This document shows positions 6,855 through 9,256 of a DNA stretch of 9,256 nucleotides, piece by piece. The DNA is from Solobacterium sp. (GTDB lineage: Bacteria > Bacillota_I > Bacilli_A > Erysipelotrichales > Erysipelotrichaceae): NCBI GenBank assembly GCA_017419465.1, contig JAFOLE010000269.1, positions 1 through 9,256 of the forward strand, given 5' to 3'. Numbering within the stretch: the stretch's first letter is position 1; every line of letters starts with the position of its first letter. The translations under genes were made by a program, and so were the position numbers. The notes beneath the pieces are model-generated. The model was not told where the DNA came from and did not search any database. It worked only from the letters and a program-made list of their open reading frames with translations.

Positions 6855-6860
6855 TATAAT
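6855..6860 (+). promoter_or_regulatory. -10 box of the CHAP hydrolase gene
   Basis: TATAAT at 6855-6860 predicts a start near 6865-6867, directly at or just before the ATGs at 6865 and 6871. The -35 zone (about 6832-6837, ATGTGT) is poor. Its position argues against starting the protein at the upstream in-frame ATGs 6832 or 6859. Confidence 0.55.
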
Positions 6861-6870
6861 GCATATGTTT

Positions 6871-8262
6871 ATGTCGAGACGGAGCCATCGGATTACAGGA
6901 CTGTGTGTCCTGGCGATTATCTTGACAGCCGGATTTCCCTTCCGGGTCCAAGCGGAAGGAGAAGATCCGGATTTTTCCGATACCGAGTACTGGAACCGTC
7001 TCTGTACGAATACCGATTCCCTTTCCGATGAAGACGTGAAGAACTGTCAGGCCTATACGCAGTATATGCAGGAGCGCAATTCCGAACTGCAGTCCCAGAT
7101 TGCGGACATCGATGCACGGAAGGAAGAAATCTCCGCAAAGATCTCGGATTATGACAATCAGATTGCACAGTTCAATGCGCAGATCGAGGGCATCACCGGC
7201 ATGATTCAGGACTTAAGCATGCAGATAAAGGCGGTGGAAGAACAGATTGCGGATATCCAGAGCCGGATTGACGCCAATCAGAAAGCCATCGTTGAGAAAC
7301 AGAATGATGTCGATGACCTGAAGGCGAAGGTCGCAAAGCGGCTGGTCGAAGAACAGAAGACCATGCATTCCTATCAGTTTCTCGATATCCTGATGGGCGC
7401 CGCCACCTTTGAAGACTTTGTCCGGCTTGCCAGCGGATTGAATGATATCTATGCCCATGACAGCCACTCCCTCGAACAGCTGACCGCCAGCATCGATTCC
7501 CTCCATGAAATGGAAGACCAGCTGAAGAGCGATCAGAAGGAAGTAAAGGCCATGGAGACCGAACTTGCGGCAGGCAAACAGGCGCTGGACTCCCAGCAGG
7601 CCGCACTGCTTTCTTCCCGCTATGAACTGCAGATCCTCCAGCAGAATTACAACGCACAGCTTGCGGCCGCAGATCAGGAAAAGACCAGCGCGCAGAATGC
7701 AATTGCCGCAAACCAGTCGCAGATCGGCAATATCAAAGACTCCATCGCAAACCGCCCGGAGGCAACCGCGAAATCCGAAGCGTCTGATTCCGGGGAAAGC
7801 AGCACGTCCGACGCAAAACCGGAATCCTCAGATTCCGGGACAACCCCGGCAAGCACGGCTGCGCCGAAGCCCGCTTCCACACCGGCGCCTTCTTCCGGCG
7901 GTTCTTCTACAGCGCCGGAAACCGGCAATACCGACGGCAACCCCTACTACGGCGGCTGGGCGAACTGCACATGGGGAACCTGGCAGCTGGTTCATGATAC
8001 GCTCGGCATCTCCCTGCCCGGCTGGGGCATGGCAGGAAACTGGATGAATGATGCGGCGAGGTCCGGCTATGCGACCGGAAGTACGCCGAAAGTCTATTCC
8101 ATCGCGGTGTATTCCTGGCATGTCGGTTTTGTGACGGCCGTGGATGGTGACCGTGTCTACATCAAGGAAGGCAATTATCTGGGTCATTATTATGAACGCT
8201 GGGTACCGGTGGACGGACTGCCCTACAGCGGTCAGACCTGCCTTGGCTATATCTACCTCTGA
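6871..8262 (+). CDS. Secreted coiled-coil CHAP-domain peptidoglycan hydrolase (PcsB-like)
   Basis: Starting at ATG 6871 the protein has 463 residues. An Sec signal peptide (MSRRSHR, a hydrophobic core GLCVLAIILTAGF, likely cleavage after VQA at residue 28) is followed by a long coiled coil (about 58-291). This is interrupted near 168-196 by FLDILMGAATFEDFVRLASG, the segment seen in PcsB/CwlO-type N-termini. A Ser/Thr/Pro/Ala linker (about 293-356) leads to a C-terminal CHAP domain with catalytic C366 (NCTWGTW), H417 (WHVGFV) and E433/N435 (EGN). Such enzymes cut peptidoglycan peptides during division or separation, and in PcsB the coiled coil mediates control by FtsEX; FtsEX is not in this window. 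No Shine-Dalgarno sequence is seen. In-frame ATGs at 6832, 6859 and 6865 are alternatives, but the TATAAT at 6855 favours 6865 or 6871. Confidence 0.88.
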   Translation: MSRRSHRITGLCVLAIILTAGFPFRVQAEGEDPDFSDTEYWNRLCTNTDSLSDEDVKNCQAYTQYMQERNSELQSQIADIDARKEEISAKISDYDNQIAQFNAQIEGITGMIQDLSMQIKAVEEQIADIQSRIDANQKAIVEKQNDVDDLKAKVAKRLVEEQKTMHSYQFLDILMGAATFEDFVRLASGLNDIYAHDSHSLEQLTASIDSLHEMEDQLKSDQKEVKAMETELAAGKQALDSQQAALLSSRYELQILQQNYNAQLAAADQEKTSAQNAIAANQSQIGNIKDSIANRPEATAKSEASDSGESSTSDAKPESSDSGTTPASTAAPKPASTPAPSSGGSSTAPETGNTDGNPYYGGWANCTWGTWQLVHDTLGISLPGWGMAGNWMNDAARSGYATGSTPKVYSIAVYSWHVGFVTAVDGDRVYIKEGNYLGHYYERWVPVDGLPYSGQTCLGYIYL

Positions 8263-8289
8263 GCACTGCATACAGGCAGTGCTTTTCTT
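8263..8289 (+). terminator. Intrinsic terminator of the CHAP hydrolase gene
   Basis: GCACTGC (8263-8269) pairs with GCAGTGC (8276-8282) around ATACAG and is followed by TTTTCTTT. It starts directly after the stop codon, separating this gene from the next transcription unit. Confidence 0.88.
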
Positions 8290-8291
8290 TC

Positions 8292-8316
8292 GAATCAGGC
8301 ATAATTCCCCTGATTC
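8292..8316. promoter_or_regulatory. Perfect 8-bp inverted repeat upstream of the metal-chaperone gene
   Basis: GAATCAGG (8292-8299) and CCTGATTC (8309-8316) are exact reverse complements separated by 9 bases. The repeat overlaps the expected -35 position for the TATAAT at 8330 and has no T-run after it, so an operator is more likely than a terminator. It does not resemble the Bacillus Zur box. Confidence 0.45.
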
Positions 8317-8329
8317 TTGACAGGGTGTC

Positions 8330-8335
8330 TATAAT
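8330..8335 (+). promoter_or_regulatory. Probable -10 box of the COG0523 GTPase gene
   Basis: TATAAT at 8330-8335 would start transcription near 8342, leaving about 22 bases of leader that contains the ribosome site. A TTGACA at 8317-8322 is only 7 bases away and cannot pair with it. The true -35 zone (about 8307-8312) is poor, which could mean activator or repressor control. Confidence 0.5.
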
Positions 8336-8363
8336 ATAAAATGCGTAAGAAAGAAGGGATATC

Positions 8364-9256
8364 ATGACAAAAGTTGATGTAATATCCGGCTTTCTCGGAG
8401 CCGGAAAAACAACATTGATCTCCAAACTGGTCAAGGAAGTATTCCCTGGCCAGAAGATCGTGCTTGTGGAAAACGAATTCGGTGAAATCGGAATCGATGG
8501 CGGCTTTCTGAAGGAAGCCGGCATTGAGATCCGGGAAATCAACAGCGGATGTATCTGCTGCACACTGAAGGGTGATTTTGAAGAAAGCCTCAAACAGGTC
8601 GTTGAGACCTATGAGCCGGAACGGATCATCATTGAACCGTCCGGTGTCGGAAAACTCTCCGATATCCTGCGGGCAGTAAAAACCGTGGACGGACTGGAAC
8701 TCTCCAGCTACTCCACCGTCGTGGACGGCAACCGTGCCAAGGTCTATCACCGGAACTTCAAGGAATTCTTCGATGATCAGATTGCGACTGCCGCATGCGT
8801 TATTCTCTCCCGTACTCAGAGCATTTCCGAAGAGAAGCTCGCAGATGATGTTGCCATCATCCGAGAACTGAATCCGGATGCCCGCATCATCACCACACCG
8901 TGGGATGAACTCAGCGGACAGGCCATCTTCGATGCGATGACCGGAAGTTCCAACGGCTTCCCGGAAGACCTCGGCGAAGATGAGGATGACGACGAGGACG
9001 AACACGAACATCATCATGACCACGACCATGACGAGGATGAGGACGAACATGAACACCATCATCACCACGACCATGACGACGATGATGACGAACATGAGCA
9101 CCACCATCACCACGACCATGACGAGGATGAGGATGAACATGAACACCACCATCACCATCATGAACATGAAGATGTGAATGCCGGACTTTCCGAAGGCAAC
9201 CGCATCCATGTCGGGGAAGATGAGCACGAACATCATCACCATCACCATCATCATCA
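8364..9256 (+). CDS. COG0523 (CobW/P47K-type) metal-chaperone GTPase with His-rich repeats, 3' end outside window
   Basis: The ATG at 8364 follows AAGAAGGGAT (8351-8360), a good ribosome site, and the frame stays open to the window edge (297 codons seen). The Walker A motif GFLGAGKT is at residues 9-16, and the family's metal-binding CxCC motif is C63-I64-C65-C66 (GCICCTL). IIIEPSGVGKL serves as the switch/Walker B region. The usual NKxD guanine-specificity motif is replaced by SRTQ in VILSRTQ. From about residue 205 the sequence becomes almost only His, Asp and Glu, with a 15-residue repeat. COG0523 proteins deliver zinc, nickel, cobalt or iron to target proteins. His-rich tails usually bind or store metal. 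The particular metal cannot be read from sequence. The CobW C-terminal domain, if present, lies beyond the window. Confidence 0.93.
   Translation, partial: MTKVDVISGFLGAGKTTLISKLVKEVFPGQKIVLVENEFGEIGIDGGFLKEAGIEIREINSGCICCTLKGDFEESLKQVVETYEPERIIIEPSGVGKLSDILRAVKTVDGLELSSYSTVVDGNRAKVYHRNFKEFFDDQIATAACVILSRTQSISEEKLADDVAIIRELNPDARIITTPWDELSGQAIFDAMTGSSNGFPEDLGEDEDDDEDEHEHHHDHDHDEDEDEHEHHHHHDHDDDDDEHEHHHHHDHDEDEDEHEHHHHHHEHEDVNAGLSEGNRIHVGEDEHEHHHHHHHH
8997..9176 (+). repeat. Four tandem 45-bp repeats encoding a His/Asp/Glu 15-mer
   Basis: Copies begin at 8997, 9042, 9087 and 9132, each coding for DEHEH followed by a His run and then an acidic or mixed His-acid end, with a consensus near DEHEHHHHHDHDEDE. 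Third-position changes (CAC/CAT, GAC/GAT, GAA/GAG) differ between copies while the protein pattern is kept. After a spacer with ordinary residues (9177-9218), a fifth unit starts at 9219 and runs off the edge as at least eight histidines. Confidence 0.9.

Noticed and set aside
8317..8335. TTGACA (8317) with TATAAT (8330) as one promoter
   Set aside because: Only 7 bases separate them, too close for sigma-A recognition.
8295..9254. A 319-codon minus-strand frame rich in Met, Val and Phe
   Set aside because: It is the reverse complement of the His/Asp/Glu repeats (CAT/GAC become ATG/GTC), so its apparent hydrophobic membrane character is an artefact.
8997..9256. Possible CRISPR array, given regular 45-bp repeats
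   Set aside because: Units are contiguous with no spacers, lie in frame within a GTPase gene, and vary silently at third positions.

Overview
The window looks like chromosomal DNA from a low- to mid-GC Bacillota (Firmicutes) member. The tRNA gene has no encoded CCA end, a YolD-like gene sits beside a UvrX-type Y-family polymerase, and there is a PcsB-like CHAP hydrolase and an M3 oligoendopeptidase. Erysipelotrichia is a plausible class, but that is an inference from protein flavour, not a measurement.

Layout. Bases 1-334 hold the C-terminal part of an IS110-family transposase, followed by what is probably the element's right end, with a lone TTGACA at 424-429. Bases 476-692 contain no convincing gene. 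They fold on paper into a closed, multi-stem RNA that reads better on the + strand, and are the best candidate for an unassigned non-coding RNA. A very A-rich stretch (693-775) and a 10-bp direct repeat follow. A tRNA-Pro(CGG) gene with its own promoter and terminator lies on the minus strand (893-966). An M3 metallopeptidase (1086-2780, +) then runs toward a terminator shared with a convergent minus-strand operon.

That operon (6785 to 2834, minus) is the centre of the window. In transcription order it encodes an unrecognised 143-residue protein, a UvrX/UmuC-like Y-family DNA polymerase with a beta-clamp motif, a YolD-like protein, and a large protein joining a Cas4/RecB-like iron-sulfur nuclease region to a DUF2779 (DEDD exonuclease-like) region. 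The last two junctions are 4-base ATGA overlaps and the first gap is 3 bases, so the four products are almost certainly made together. The likely theme is lesion bypass and DNA processing.

Divergent from it is a secreted coiled-coil CHAP peptidoglycan hydrolase (about 6871-8262, +). Both divergent genes have a TATAAT box only a few bases before the start codon and no Shine-Dalgarno sequence, so both mRNAs may be leaderless or nearly so. A perfect 10-bp palindrome lies between the two promoters. The window ends inside a COG0523 (CobW/P47K-type) metal-chaperone GTPase carrying 15-residue His/Asp/Glu repeats.
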